Positions 33,301-41,310 of a DNA stretch of 64,000 bases are shown piece by piece (the stretch's first letter is position 1; the number at the start of each line of letters is the position of its first letter). Where the stretch lies: positions 30,767 to 94,766 of the forward strand of contig JANQLS010000041.1 of the NCBI GenBank assembly GCA_028280485.1, given 5' to 3'. This DNA comes from Planctomycetota bacterium (lineage in GTDB: Bacteria; Planctomycetota; UBA8108; JACQVS01). A model generated the notes under the pieces. The model saw only the letters and a list, made by a program, of their open reading frames with translations, did not search any database and was not told where the DNA came from. Made by a program: the position numbers and the translations under genes.

Positions 33301-33736
33301 AATCGATCCTATCGTTGGTAACTTCTTAGGTATCGGTGCTCCACATGGTACCAATGACGCAGATATTCAAATCGACTACGTCGCTTACAAAGCTGGAATT
33401 CATGTTCCAACGACTGAAGAATGTGAAATTGATCCTAATGATCCGATCTTCAAACGTGGTGATGTCGATGTCAACGGTGCCTTGGAGATTACTGACCCCA
33501 TTCAAAACTTAACCTTCCAGTTCATCGGTGGAATTGTTCCTCCTTGTATGGAAGCATTAGACTTTGATAACAATGGCGCAGTAGAGATCACCGATCCCAT
33601 CTTGAGCCTGGGTCATCAATTCTTGGGAAATGCTCCTCCCGCACCTCCAGGTAAGGACACCTGTGGTCCTGATCCTGAGGGAGATGACGACGGTGTGACT
33701 TGTGAAAGTTATCCCGTAGCGGACCATTGCCCCTAA
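30326..33736 (+). CDS. Large exported multidomain protein with dockerin-like C-terminus
   Basis: 1136 residues from ATG 30326, preceded by GAGGGG at 30312-30317; the signal peptide is FLFALVVLAILGTGTSEAQ. Two jelly-roll modules of about 175 residues (about 28-205 and 290-460) are clearly duplicated: WRYFKGTEAPSAP, GIGYGDGDDTTILDDMEDSYITVYARTTF, YINGQEAHR, IAFEIHNLTIGSSDL against WKYFKGTQEPSDP, GIGYADNDDATVLDDMEDNYVSVYMRKVF, YINGEEVAR, LAIQVHNTSIGSSDL. Cysteine-containing FN3-like modules (CxxxxDxxxLTW) follow, then a LamG-like region, and a C-terminal paired calcium loop: GDVDVNGALEITDPIQNLTF and DFDNNGAVEITDPILSLGH. No catalytic residues are recognised; probably a cell-surface binding or adhesion protein. 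Confidence 0.9.
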   Translation: MSQSDWRVKVSFKLHRFLFALVVLAILGTGTSEAQEVFVDFDSEWRYFKGTEAPSAPDATTWRNSDFDDAAWEVGQAGIGYGDGDDTTILDDMEDSYITVYARTTFEVDDPAAINSLLLSIYFDDSFVCYINGQEAHRVNAGAAGTELAFDTVATAGHEADVLEFYTLDDDLPLLQAGTNTIAFEIHNLTIGSSDLSFNPRLTGDDPRLNCVDAVTCTNSLDEITLTWAGGIEFDSITVMKNGAAMPGSPFSGDASQIIDTEPGDFINTYELTFTLNGVDCDVVTCSTTPDYNIISQGEIWKYFKGTQEPSDPVEAWRALNFADETWEEGPTGIGYADNDDATVLDDMEDNYVSVYMRKVFSVPDPGALTNLVLSFDYDDGFVAYINGEEVARSATMGAAGTPVAFDDTASANHEANGAEIFDISAVIPSLNAGDNILAIQVHNTSIGSSDLTAIPELTTNSCDFTIACAYDDVEGSVTIDIGAVGAESIAITRNGVPLAGSPFSGDTMQVVDDNPPAQDVTYEVIPTIAGAECPPQSCTVNCTSRFPDALTCVLSLVDGSTRATLAWGEFGAGATSIEISREGTLLDTLEPGVNTYIDPDVESLEPEEDTDYDVTFIFEDGSSCTIECNASLCPENLVCTTNDQDQAVLTWENMVKNWESVTILADGVPVAEGLPGNTTTYTDTETEILPGAPVDYMIVPVAPLGEEVTGCELSCSVTVQVEEVAAYAAPAGGWDYQTDFAAGEDQYNAEIGVTGNLDGSWIRIDSWDGSAPEEIGAAPDGAAPGGVEILNIAGGSECGSSASVLRILDPGQPSNPAGTLLAEYPEAFTEPSNDRIFLALDLETPDANLLRNGVTIAARWRVTPAVDSPSFIGANAGGDGSPLIDGLGQIGLYYIDQTAEPLNGASASVALSLNSNGNFQASTAPTSTLGANNIDEFRSVWITIEDPEGDDTYNVNLYMNGQTEPFAQLFTGTDLALQAPDIGITPDPDLGIDPIVGNFLGIGAPHGTNDADIQIDYVAYKAGIHVPTTEECEIDPNDPIFKRGDVDVNGALEITDPIQNLTFQFIGGIVPPCMEALDFDNNGAVEITDPILSLGHQFLGNAPPAPPGKDTCGPDPEGDDDGVTCESYPVADHCP

Positions 33737-33760
33737 GCTGATCTTCAAAATCGATAACTA

Positions 33761-33791
33761 AAAAAAGCCCTCCGCAAGGAGGGCTTTTTTT
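33761..33791 (+). terminator. Intrinsic terminator after the large exported protein
   Basis: AAAAAAGCCCTCC pairs with GGAGGGCTTTTTTT around GCAA. Confidence 0.94.
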
Positions 33792-33793
33792 AT

Positions 33794-33850
33794 GGTAGTA
33801 GGCACACGCCGTGTGCCGTCTTTAAAGTAGTCGGCTCACCCCGTGAGCCG
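33794..33850. repeat. Two adjacent GTAG-tagged hairpins with different stems
   Basis: GGTAGTAGGCACACGCCGTG plus TGCCGTC (33794-33820) has stem GGCACAC/GTGTGCC. GTAGTCGGCTCACCCCGTGA plus GCCG (33827-33850) has stem CGGCTCAC/GTGAGCCG. Same tag, different but complementary stems. Confidence 0.88.
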
Positions 33851-33982
33851 TAAATCAATAAACTTTAAAGATCCAACTCAACTCTAAGCCGTCTATCAAC
33901 TTAACCCTTCGAGCATTTATCACTTGCTCAAGCTTTAAACCCAGCCCTCAATCACTGAGACGGAGATCTTTACTACACCTCA

Positions 33983-34133
33983 CTAACTAGCCCGAAGCGT
34001 AATGAGGGGAAGATACGTAGTATTGATATCAAGCAACTTGAATCTACGAAATGTGGGACTGAATCATTCCCGCCACCAATAGCAATAATACGATTTCGTC
34101 TTTATCCCTCGCTAATGTTTCGGGCTTGGAGGG
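33983..34133. repeat. Diverged inverted pair of the CTAGCCCGAAGC family
   Basis: Left arm 33983-34010 starts CTAACTAGCCCGAAGCGTAA; right arm 34102-34133 reads TTATCCCTCGCTAATGTTTC then GGGCTTGGAGGG. Substitutions suggest an older copy. The rest of 33737-34169 shows nothing further. Confidence 0.75.
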
Positions 34134-34169
34134 TTGCTGACGTTATTTAGGTTAATTCTTGAAATTGAC

Positions 34170-35510
34170 TCAATCCCCCATCAATTTCCTTATCTTCTGC
34201 ATCTTTCTCTCTACCAACTCTCTCTCATGTTGAGCAACCTTCTTCTTCAGAGCATTGTGGTAACACAATAAGGCTTCCTCATTCGCTTTTGACAACTCAT
34301 AAATCCTCGCCTTCGCACAATCAAGAAGGAAATAGTCTTTCATCTTTGGAACTTCAGAAAGAGCTTCTAATTCTTCTAAGGCAATTTCGGATTCACCCAA
34401 CTGACCCTTGGCAATGGCTCGATTCAACTTGTAAATCGGAGATTCAAAGCGCTCGAGAAGCCGATCATAAATTTTTACAATGCTTCCCCAATCCGTCTCC
34501 TCTAGTGAGGGTGCGATGCAATGATGACGAGCGATGACCGCTTCTAAATGGTAAGGAGTCAACTGACGATGGTCATCCCCAGGAGGAGCTGAGCGGATAA
34601 GCCAACCTTCAGCTATTTTTATCATCGATCGATTCCACAGTGATCGATCTTGATCTTCAAGGAGGATGATCGCCCCACTTTTATCCACTCTTGATTTTAA
34701 TCTTGAAGCGTGAAAGAGCATCAACGCGAGGAGGGTGTATGTTTCCCGAGTGGCAAAGTCGCTTTCACAGATGAGATGACACAAACGAGCCGCTTCTTCA
34801 CAGAGATCATCTCGAATAGGATCGTGCCCTTTTGAAGTACTGTATCCTTCATTAAAAAGTAAGTAGAGAACTTCATGAACAGTGCTTAAGCGATCTCCGA
34901 GGGTGCTAGGCTTGGGGAGATCTAAGGAAGGTTTCAGTTCCTGAAGTTGAGTGCGAGCTCGTTGTACCCTTTTTTTAATCGATTCTTTTGAACTTAGTAA
35001 TCCTCGGGCAATCTCTTCGATGCCGAAACCACATAAGATTTTTAATGTTAAGCTGATCTGAGATAGTCGATCTAATTGAGGATGACAGCAGACAAACATC
35101 ATTCGAAGCAGGCTATCAGGGAGATGTTCTTCCTCTAACCATCGATCAACTAACAATTCGGTGGCTTCTTGAGATTGACCAGAAAAAGCGAGAGCTCTTT
35201 GATGAGTCTCTTCTCTTTTTAATGAATCTAAGATTCGTCGCTTCGTGACGGTGTAGATCCAGGCCGACGGTTGATCGGGCAGGCCTCGGTGTTGCCATGT
35301 TTTCATTGCTTCCAACATAGCTTGCTGAACCATGTCTTCAATCAATTCGATTCTGGAAACACCAAATGCTCGAACGAGAACTGCGATTAAATTAGCAGAC
35401 TCATGTCGAAAGAAGTGTTCGACCAATTGATGGCTAGACTGAGGTGACTGCCTGAAAGATTTAGCAGATGAAGAATCCCGCTCATTCGGGTTTGAACTTG
35501 GACGAGGCAT
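34170..35510 (-). CDS. ECF42-type RNA polymerase sigma factor with C-terminal TPR-like extension
   Basis: 446 residues from ATG 35510; a TTG ten codons earlier (35540) is also possible. Region 2 is at about 40-110 (LVRAFGVSRIELIEDMVQQAMLEAMKTWQHRGLPDQPSAWIYTVTKRRILDSLKRE) and region 4 near 150-190 (LDRLSQISLTLKILCGFGIEEIARGLLSSKESIKKRVQRARTQL). The long C-terminus (STVHEVLYLLFNEGYS, EAARLCHLI, LLALMLFHASRLKSRVD, SIVKIYDRLLE, YKLNRAIAKGQ) is the SnoaL-less, helical extension typical of ECF42. These sigmas need this extension for activity and are paired with DGPF proteins instead of a classic anti-sigma, as seen here 48 bases upstream on the same strand. Confidence 0.93.
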   Translation of the reverse strand: MPRPSSNPNERDSSSAKSFRQSPQSSHQLVEHFFRHESANLIAVLVRAFGVSRIELIEDMVQQAMLEAMKTWQHRGLPDQPSAWIYTVTKRRILDSLKREETHQRALAFSGQSQEATELLVDRWLEEEHLPDSLLRMMFVCCHPQLDRLSQISLTLKILCGFGIEEIARGLLSSKESIKKRVQRARTQLQELKPSLDLPKPSTLGDRLSTVHEVLYLLFNEGYSTSKGHDPIRDDLCEEAARLCHLICESDFATRETYTLLALMLFHASRLKSRVDKSGAIILLEDQDRSLWNRSMIKIAEGWLIRSAPPGDDHRQLTPYHLEAVIARHHCIAPSLEETDWGSIVKIYDRLLERFESPIYKLNRAIAKGQLGESEIALEELEALSEVPKMKDYFLLDCAKARIYELSKANEEALLCYHNALKKKVAQHERELVERKMQKIRKLMGD

Positions 35511-35557
35511 AAATACCGAATCTTTCAGGCAGTTGATCAACTTTCAAATTGAGCCAA

Positions 35558-35923
35558 TTATTCCTCTTGGCCTAATTTCGCTAATTCTCGGATCTCAATT
35601 GATCCTTGTTGAGTCGGGTCGCCGCAATCGTGATGCGGACAACTTTGGGCGTACTCTAAAGCTTCATCATAGTCCTTCGCTTTTATGATGGAATATCCCC
35701 CGACAAGTTCTTTGGATTCGGGATAAGGGCCATCGGTAACGGTGTCGTCTACTTTGAGAACACGCCCTCCATCTTTGAGAGCATCACCACCGTCGATCAT
35801 CCAACCGGCTTGCATGCCTCCCCCAATCCACTCCATCCACTTCTGCATCAATTGTTGCATTTGTTCAGGTGAGGTCTCTCCCAGATCGCTTCCGCCACGA
35901 TAAATAAACAAAAACTCTGCCAT
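35558..35923 (-). CDS. YCII-related DGPF-domain protein
   Basis: 121 residues. FLFIYRGG at the start, QKWMEWIGGGMQAGWMIDGGDALKDGGRVLK, then VTDGPYPESKELVGGYSIIKAKDYDEALEYAQSCPHH; DGPY stands at the family's DGPF position. AAGGAGT precedes the ATG. It lies directly upstream of the ECF42-like sigma, the known genomic pairing for this family. Its biochemical role is not established. Confidence 0.93.
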   Translation of the reverse strand: MAEFLFIYRGGSDLGETSPEQMQQLMQKWMEWIGGGMQAGWMIDGGDALKDGGRVLKVDDTVTDGPYPESKELVGGYSIIKAKDYDEALEYAQSCPHHDCGDPTQQGSIEIRELAKLGQEE

Positions 35924-36300
35924 GATTTGGACTCCTTTGTAATCAAAATTAGCCAGTGATTGGCTTTAGGTTATTGCAAATGACCGAAAGATTGCCAGTA
36001 ATCTTCAGCTTGCCTCCTGTGGGTTTTATACAGATGTCGAATGAGCAAGGCGATAGGGGACAGGAATTAAGATTTATTTATTCCATCTGAAATTTTTTGA
36101 TTAGTTATTGCTGAACATTCAATTCCCTTTGAGAATTAGGGGTATCACTTACTTTACGATTCGATTCTTTTCCTTCATACTCCTCCTAAAAGCGTTTCTC
36201 TTCTTAAGCTGCCGACCACAGGTTTGGGCTGCTTACTCTTTTCTCCAAGGCAGATTGAACCTGTTTAAGTTTTTTGACTCATGACCCTCGGGAGGCTTCA
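35924..36300. other. Divergent intergenic region
   Basis: About 375 bases between the divergent DGPF gene and the FG-GAP protein gene, without a supported gene or one of the window's repeats. It should hold both promoters. Confidence 0.35.
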
Positions 36301-37749
36301 TTGAGGCTGAAATATCAATTCCTTATACCCACTCTTCAAGCGATTGTCGTTTTTCTCATCAGCTTCGGATCGCCATCGCTATCAGCCCAAGAAGTTTGTC
36401 TTCCCCAAATTACTCCATTAGATCAATTCACCATCCGTCCCAATTTTGGGATGGCTGCGATCGATGACTACGATATGGATGGCCACCATGACTTAAACAT
36501 TGGTACTGCCATTTATTTGGGTAAAGGAAATGGCGAATTTGAAACTCCTATCACCTTAGAAAGCTTTGAAAGTGGTTTCGATGCCCGGTCTGCTGATTTT
36601 GATGCTGATGGCTATCGCGATCTTGCGATCATCGGAATCGGGGCCAGTTCTTTGGTTGTTTACTGGGGTAAGCCTAAAGAAGGTAATAGCTTTTTAACTC
36701 GGCAATCTTTTCCCATACCCCCTTCTGCGGGGAGAGATTTGTGGCACATGGATATTGGCGATTTCAATAATGACGAGTTGCCCGATTTAGCTATCGCGAG
36801 CATCGGAGGGAATAATCATTGTGTCGCCTTAAATTTAGGTGGTAGAAATTTTACGTTCTTGCCCTTGCGAGCACCTTCATTACCTTTGGGCCATATGGTT
36901 GCAGTGGGAGACTTCACTGGTGACGGGCAAGATGACGTCGCGATTGGCGCATTGATTCATGTGTCGCTGATGGTAGGTAAGGGGGATGGAACCTTTAATA
37001 CCGAGTTGCCGGGAGAGCTTCGAACTGATGATGGGGTGAATGGAGGCATCGGGCATCGATTTCGTTCAGGTGATTTAGATGATGATGGAATAGACGATCT
37101 ACTTTGCACCTTAATCGTCACCGATGGTCCGAATGCGAATTCGGTTCCGTCCCAAGTGGTTGTTTATTTAGGAAGTACTCTATCAGGAGTCGATGAGTTT
37201 CCAACTCAATGTGACATGGGCTTAGAGATGGGCCGAGATGGGAATCTTCGATTTGTCGATGTCGCCGACTTAAATGGCGATGGAAACTTAGATGTGGCGG
37301 CCTTAGCTGAGACTCCTCAAGGTTCAAAGATTCGTTATTTCATCAATGATTCCCAATCCGAAACGCTTAAATTTATTCCGGGAAATTTAATCACCACTGG
37401 GATCGGTGGAAATAGTTCTGTTTTAACACTTGGAGATTTGAATGGTGATCGTTGGATGGATATCGCCGTGACCAGTGAAGATGTGAACAGAGCACGTATA
37501 TTCTTGAGTGAATGTGAGGAAAAACGAGCTGAACTGGGAGATGTCAATGCCGATGGTGTAGTCGATGTCTCAGATCCTATTACTATTCTTTCTTTTCTCT
37601 TTTTAGGTGAAGTTATTGAATGTCCCAATGCGGGTAACGTCAACGGAGATGATCTCTTTGATCTAACGGATGTTATTTACATTCTATCTTTCTTATTTAC
37701 AGGGGGTGAGCCCTTAGTCGGGGAGAGTGAAGTCGTCTGTGAGCCGTAA
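36301..37749 (+). CDS. Exported FG-GAP/VCBS beta-propeller protein with dockerin-like C-terminus
   Basis: 482 residues. I chose TTG 36301 because GGGAGG (36290-36295) is five bases upstream and the product then starts with a signal peptide, YQFLIPTLQAIVVFLISFGSPSLSAQ; a TTG nine codons earlier is open but less likely. Seven or so FG-GAP-type units follow, recognisable by Asp-rich loops: DDYDMDGHHDLNIG, DFDADGYRDLAIIG, DFNNDELPDLAIAS, DFTGDGQDDVAIG, DLDDDGIDDLLCT, DLNGDGNLDVAAL, DLNGDRWMDIAVT. The end carries a paired calcium loop, GDVNADGVVDVSDPITILSFLFLG and GNVNGDDLFDLTDVIYILSFLFTG. Likely a calcium-binding surface protein. Confidence 0.92.
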   Translation: MRLKYQFLIPTLQAIVVFLISFGSPSLSAQEVCLPQITPLDQFTIRPNFGMAAIDDYDMDGHHDLNIGTAIYLGKGNGEFETPITLESFESGFDARSADFDADGYRDLAIIGIGASSLVVYWGKPKEGNSFLTRQSFPIPPSAGRDLWHMDIGDFNNDELPDLAIASIGGNNHCVALNLGGRNFTFLPLRAPSLPLGHMVAVGDFTGDGQDDVAIGALIHVSLMVGKGDGTFNTELPGELRTDDGVNGGIGHRFRSGDLDDDGIDDLLCTLIVTDGPNANSVPSQVVVYLGSTLSGVDEFPTQCDMGLEMGRDGNLRFVDVADLNGDGNLDVAALAETPQGSKIRYFINDSQSETLKFIPGNLITTGIGGNSSVLTLGDLNGDRWMDIAVTSEDVNRARIFLSECEEKRAELGDVNADGVVDVSDPITILSFLFLGEVIECPNAGNVNGDDLFDLTDVIYILSFLFTGGEPLVGESEVVCEP

Positions 37750-37832
37750 AAGTTGATTTCATTTAAAATTGGCTTTTCGTATCCGGCTTTAATTCTTCCA
37801 TCGAATGATCGCTTTAACAAAAGGACTTCAAA

Positions 37833-40800
37833 ATGCTGAAAAGCTCAACATTTTTGCTCTTTTTAGTTTTAGCGGCTCCACAAAATTTTTTAAATCAAAT
37901 CGACACGGAAGCCCAATTTGAATCTATTTCTAAACTGACGCAAGCTCAAGCGAACATCGTTTCCGCGACCAAATTTATCACTCCCGTCAAGAATCTTCCT
38001 CAAGCCATCCCGACGTCGTTTCAAGACGTGAATACCTACTCTTTCCATCTAGATTTTCTGCTCAATGAATTCAGCGATAGATTTGCTGGTTTATCACTCG
38101 AAGAGTATCGACGTCTGGTAGAAGTTAGAGAAAGTCGCGAATATTTTGCGGGTACATTGTTTAAATTTAAGCTGAGTGATGACTCCATCGCCTACGGTTT
38201 TGATTTTTATACAGATCCCAGCTCGTCGACGGAGTTACCAACTCAAGAGGAAGTCGAATGGGTTTATGATTCACTTCGAGCAAGATTTAAGGTTGAAGAT
38301 ATCTTCTACGCTCCCTTGCAAACAGATGTGCAAGAGCACATTTCCCAATGGCAAAATACTAAATTTAAAATCTCGCAGCTGACAGATTCTACGAACTCAA
38401 ATTTTCAGGCTTATACCACCGGCCTGGCTTACGGTTGGTTAAAACGATACAGCCTTGAAGAGATTCTTGAGAGTGACTCTGAAGGTTCCATCGGCTTACG
38501 AGAAATCATCTTTGTAGATCAAGCTCCTGGTGATTTAACTTCACCCGTGTCAGCTATGATTACAGGCACACCCCAAACCGAGTTGTCGCATCTCAATTTA
38601 AGATTAGCTCAACGGGGAACTGTTAATCTTTTTGAAAAGGATTTTTGGAACAATCATCAGCAGTATGAAGATCAACTGATTCGATTGGAAGTTACACCCA
38701 CCAGCTTGACCTTGACCTTAGTTGAGGATGCTCAAGAAGCAGAAACCTTTTGGAAGAGTCAGCAACCACGACTCTCCAAGGAGCCTGAGTTTGATCTATC
38801 TGAAACACAAATCAAAACTCTAGATGAAATCGCTAACTTAGAGGATGGTGTGGCTAAATACGGGGCGAAGGCTTGGAATTTAGGCCTCCTTCGGAAAGCT
38901 TTGCCTACTGAACACGTCGTTGATGGATTTGCCATTCCTCATTCTTGGTATGCAGAATTCATGGGGCAGATCTTTAACAGCGGTCCGTTTGAAGGTTCTA
39001 CTCCTGAAGAAGTCTTAGAGCTGATTCAAAGTGACCCACATTTTAATTCAGATGGGGAAACGCAAACTCAGTACCTCAAGGGTTTCGTTAAGCAACTAGA
39101 AGATCACACGACCATCAATAAAGAAGTCGTCGAGGCTTTGATTCAATTATTAGAAGCAAATACTCCCCGAGAAAAGCAACGATGGCGATTTCGATCTTCT
39201 TCAAACATTGAAGATATACTCCCATTTAACGGAGCTGGTTTATACAAGTCGGCTTCTGTTTGTCGAGAAGATTCCACCGATCGCGACTTCAACGGGCCTT
39301 CCTGGTGTAATCTCGATCAAGAAAACGAACGCACCATCTCAAGAGGACTTAAGCGCGTCTGGTCAAGCTTGTGGGCTCCGGGAGCTTATAAAGAAAGAGA
39401 GTACTGGCAAGTCGATCACCAGAAGGCCAAGATGGGGATTTTGCTCAATTTAGCATTTGAGGAAGAACTCGCCAATGGGGTCGTTCTCTCAGGGAATCCA
39501 AGTGTTCCAGGCGATCATCGAATCTTGATCAATGTACAACCCGGTGAAGAGAGTGTCGTGAATCCGGATCCCGGAGTTCTTCCCGAACGTATATTGGTAC
39601 AAGTGGATGGGGGAGTAGCCACGCGGGTCGATCGAGTTCGTCCCTCTAGCTTAAGCGATGAAGGAGAATGGGTTCTCTCCATTGAAGAAGCCAGAAAAAT
39701 TGCTGAACTCGTACGGCAAGCCGAAAATAGTTTAGCAGAAATTTATGATTCACCCTTGGGAGATGTCCTCTTTGATCTCGAGTTCAAGGTGGTTGAGGAT
39801 GGAGATGGAAAACGAAAGATTCTGTTCAAACAAGTTCGCCCGTTTTTGAGGGAATCGTTTATTCAGTCCGAGCTAACTTTTGTCATTCCTCAAGGCACAA
39901 AGGCATGTGGAGCCTTTAAGGTCTTTAGCTCACTGCAAGAAGAGTACGAAACTCTTTCAGAATTAGAATTGATTCCTGGTCGCTTAGAAATTCCCATCAG
40001 AGCTGGCACTTTCGAAGTGGAATTTATTAAGCAGCTAATCATCGGGCCCGAGCAAATGATCGCCGAAGCGCTTGGAAGTGGGCAATTAAGTTGTGAGTTG
40101 ATTCCATTGGGAACTCGGATTCGGGTTAAGTGTGAATTTAATCAAAGTTTTCAATTGGATGGTGAAAGCCTTGCGGTCACCCTTAATTTTGGGGATCTCT
40201 TTTTGGATTTTGAAAAGAGTTCTGAAATCATGGTGGTGGAATTCGATGAGCTCTATCTCAATAACGAAATGGAAATGAAGGCTCTCTTTGAAGAAAGTGG
40301 CAGGAGAGTTTTTTGGAGGTCGTGTAACTTTTCTTTCTTGCCTCAGTACTTCATTAACTTGAGTACGACTTCCGGGGACACCTTTTCCTTAACCACGCGC
40401 CATCAGCCTCCATTCCTTAGTGTGGGATTAGAAAGGTTAATGAATGCAGAGGTTACGATCGGCAACCAAAGTCGAGAAACAGCTGATTATTGGGATTTGG
40501 TCTATACGGCTTGGAATCACAATTGGAATCGAAAGTACTGGATTAAATTAAATCCACCCATCGATGAAACTCACTTTGTAGAGATCCACGAGCCCACTCG
40601 TCTTCCCCGAAATGAGAATCCGAGAATCTATCTACTCGATCAAAACTATGAAGTGATCGAGCAACTCGAACCCGCATCTTTTAAACGGGAACGGATTCAA
40701 TTGGGAGACCCTTCAGATTTCACTCGTGGAGATGTAACGGGGAATTACCTCGTCGATCTATTCGACGGGACAGAGTCTTTATTGAATCTCTTTTACGGTG

Positions 40801-41006
40801 GGGGACAGTTTCTTTGCCCGGATGCTGCCGATGCCAATGATGATGGAAGGATCGACCTCTCGGATTCCATTTTCATTTTCTTCCACGCCTTTGGCCTTAA
40901 CGATGCCGACTTACCCTGGCCGGGTACTCATCAATGTGGATTAGACCACACCGAAGATAATTTAAGTCGTTGCGACTACGATCTCGAAGGCTGCTTTGAA
41001 AGGTAG
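37833..41006 (+). CDS. Exported PEP-synthase/GWD-like ATP-grasp protein with dockerin-like C-terminus
   Basis: 1057 residues with a hydrophobic leader (MLKSSTFLLFLVLAAPQ) whose cleavage site is not obvious. Near 235-265 a segment PVSAMITGTPQTELSHLNLRLAQRGTVN resembles the phosphohistidine swivel domain, with the His in SHLN. A full PPDK/PEP-synthase ATP-binding domain follows at about 335-690: KYGAKAWNLGLLRKALP, RFRSSSNIEDILPFNGAGLYKS, IARGLKRVWSSLW-like ISRGLKRVWSSLW, GVVLSGNPSV, and FDLEFKVV ... LFKQVRPF. The swivel-then-ATP-grasp order is that of glucan water dikinases. No PEP-binding TIM barrel is seen. The end has dockerin-like loops GDVTGNYLVDLFDGTESLL and DANDDGRIDLSDSIFIFF. Its TAG stop lies in a repeat. 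Enzymatic role unknown. Confidence 0.85.
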   Translation: MLKSSTFLLFLVLAAPQNFLNQIDTEAQFESISKLTQAQANIVSATKFITPVKNLPQAIPTSFQDVNTYSFHLDFLLNEFSDRFAGLSLEEYRRLVEVRESREYFAGTLFKFKLSDDSIAYGFDFYTDPSSSTELPTQEEVEWVYDSLRARFKVEDIFYAPLQTDVQEHISQWQNTKFKISQLTDSTNSNFQAYTTGLAYGWLKRYSLEEILESDSEGSIGLREIIFVDQAPGDLTSPVSAMITGTPQTELSHLNLRLAQRGTVNLFEKDFWNNHQQYEDQLIRLEVTPTSLTLTLVEDAQEAETFWKSQQPRLSKEPEFDLSETQIKTLDEIANLEDGVAKYGAKAWNLGLLRKALPTEHVVDGFAIPHSWYAEFMGQIFNSGPFEGSTPEEVLELIQSDPHFNSDGETQTQYLKGFVKQLEDHTTINKEVVEALIQLLEANTPREKQRWRFRSSSNIEDILPFNGAGLYKSASVCREDSTDRDFNGPSWCNLDQENERTISRGLKRVWSSLWAPGAYKEREYWQVDHQKAKMGILLNLAFEEELANGVVLSGNPSVPGDHRILINVQPGEESVVNPDPGVLPERILVQVDGGVATRVDRVRPSSLSDEGEWVLSIEEARKIAELVRQAENSLAEIYDSPLGDVLFDLEFKVVEDGDGKRKILFKQVRPFLRESFIQSELTFVIPQGTKACGAFKVFSSLQEEYETLSELELIPGRLEIPIRAGTFEVEFIKQLIIGPEQMIAEALGSGQLSCELIPLGTRIRVKCEFNQSFQLDGESLAVTLNFGDLFLDFEKSSEIMVVEFDELYLNNEMEMKALFEESGRRVFWRSCNFSFLPQYFINLSTTSGDTFSLTTRHQPPFLSVGLERLMNAEVTIGNQSRETADYWDLVYTAWNHNWNRKYWIKLNPPIDETHFVEIHEPTRLPRNENPRIYLLDQNYEVIEQLEPASFKRERIQLGDPSDFTRGDVTGNYLVDLFDGTESLLNLFYGGGQFLCPDAADANDDGRIDLSDSIFIFFHAFGLNDADLPWPGTHQCGLDHTEDNLSRCDYDLEGCFER

Positions 41007-41028
41007 TAGGCACACGCCGTGTGCCGTC
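41002..41028 (+). repeat. GGTAGTAGGCACAC hairpin overlapping a stop codon
   Basis: GGTAGTAGGCACACGCCGTG plus TGCCGTC, identical to 28804-28830 and 33794-33820. The first TAG (41004-41006) ends the ATP-grasp protein gene. Confidence 0.88.
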
Positions 41029-41066
41029 TTCAGAGTCGTCGTCCCACATTGTAGTCCGCACAAGGA

Positions 41067-41298
41067 GAGGTTGTGAATTTTTTGCCCAAAACCGATTTAG
41101 TTTCTATTATCCCTCGCTAAAGCTTCGGGCTTGAGGGGTACGAATTGCTTTCAATGTTTAATTTGTAGTGAGAGATTTTACGTAATCCACATATAAACAC
41201 GTATTAAATAACCAACCTCCCAAGCCCGAAGCTTTAGCGAGGGATAATGGAGTGCTAACTGATTTAAAAATCTATTAACCCTAAAAATCCACAACCTC
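41067..41298. mobile_element. MITE-like element, copy 2, inside a split GTAGTCCGCAC hairpin
   Basis: 232 bases with terminal repeats GAGGTTGTGAATTTTTT and TAAAAATCCACAACCTC. The internal inverted pair (41107-41132 and 41222-41247) is perfect over 26 bases and identical in sequence to that of copy 1. It is flanked by GTAGTCCGCAC (41051-41061) on the left and GTGCGGACTAC (41304-41314) on the right, the two arms of a hairpin seen uninterrupted elsewhere, as if the element sat in its loop. Confidence 0.85.
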
Positions 41299-41310
41299 GG
41301 AGCGTGCGGA

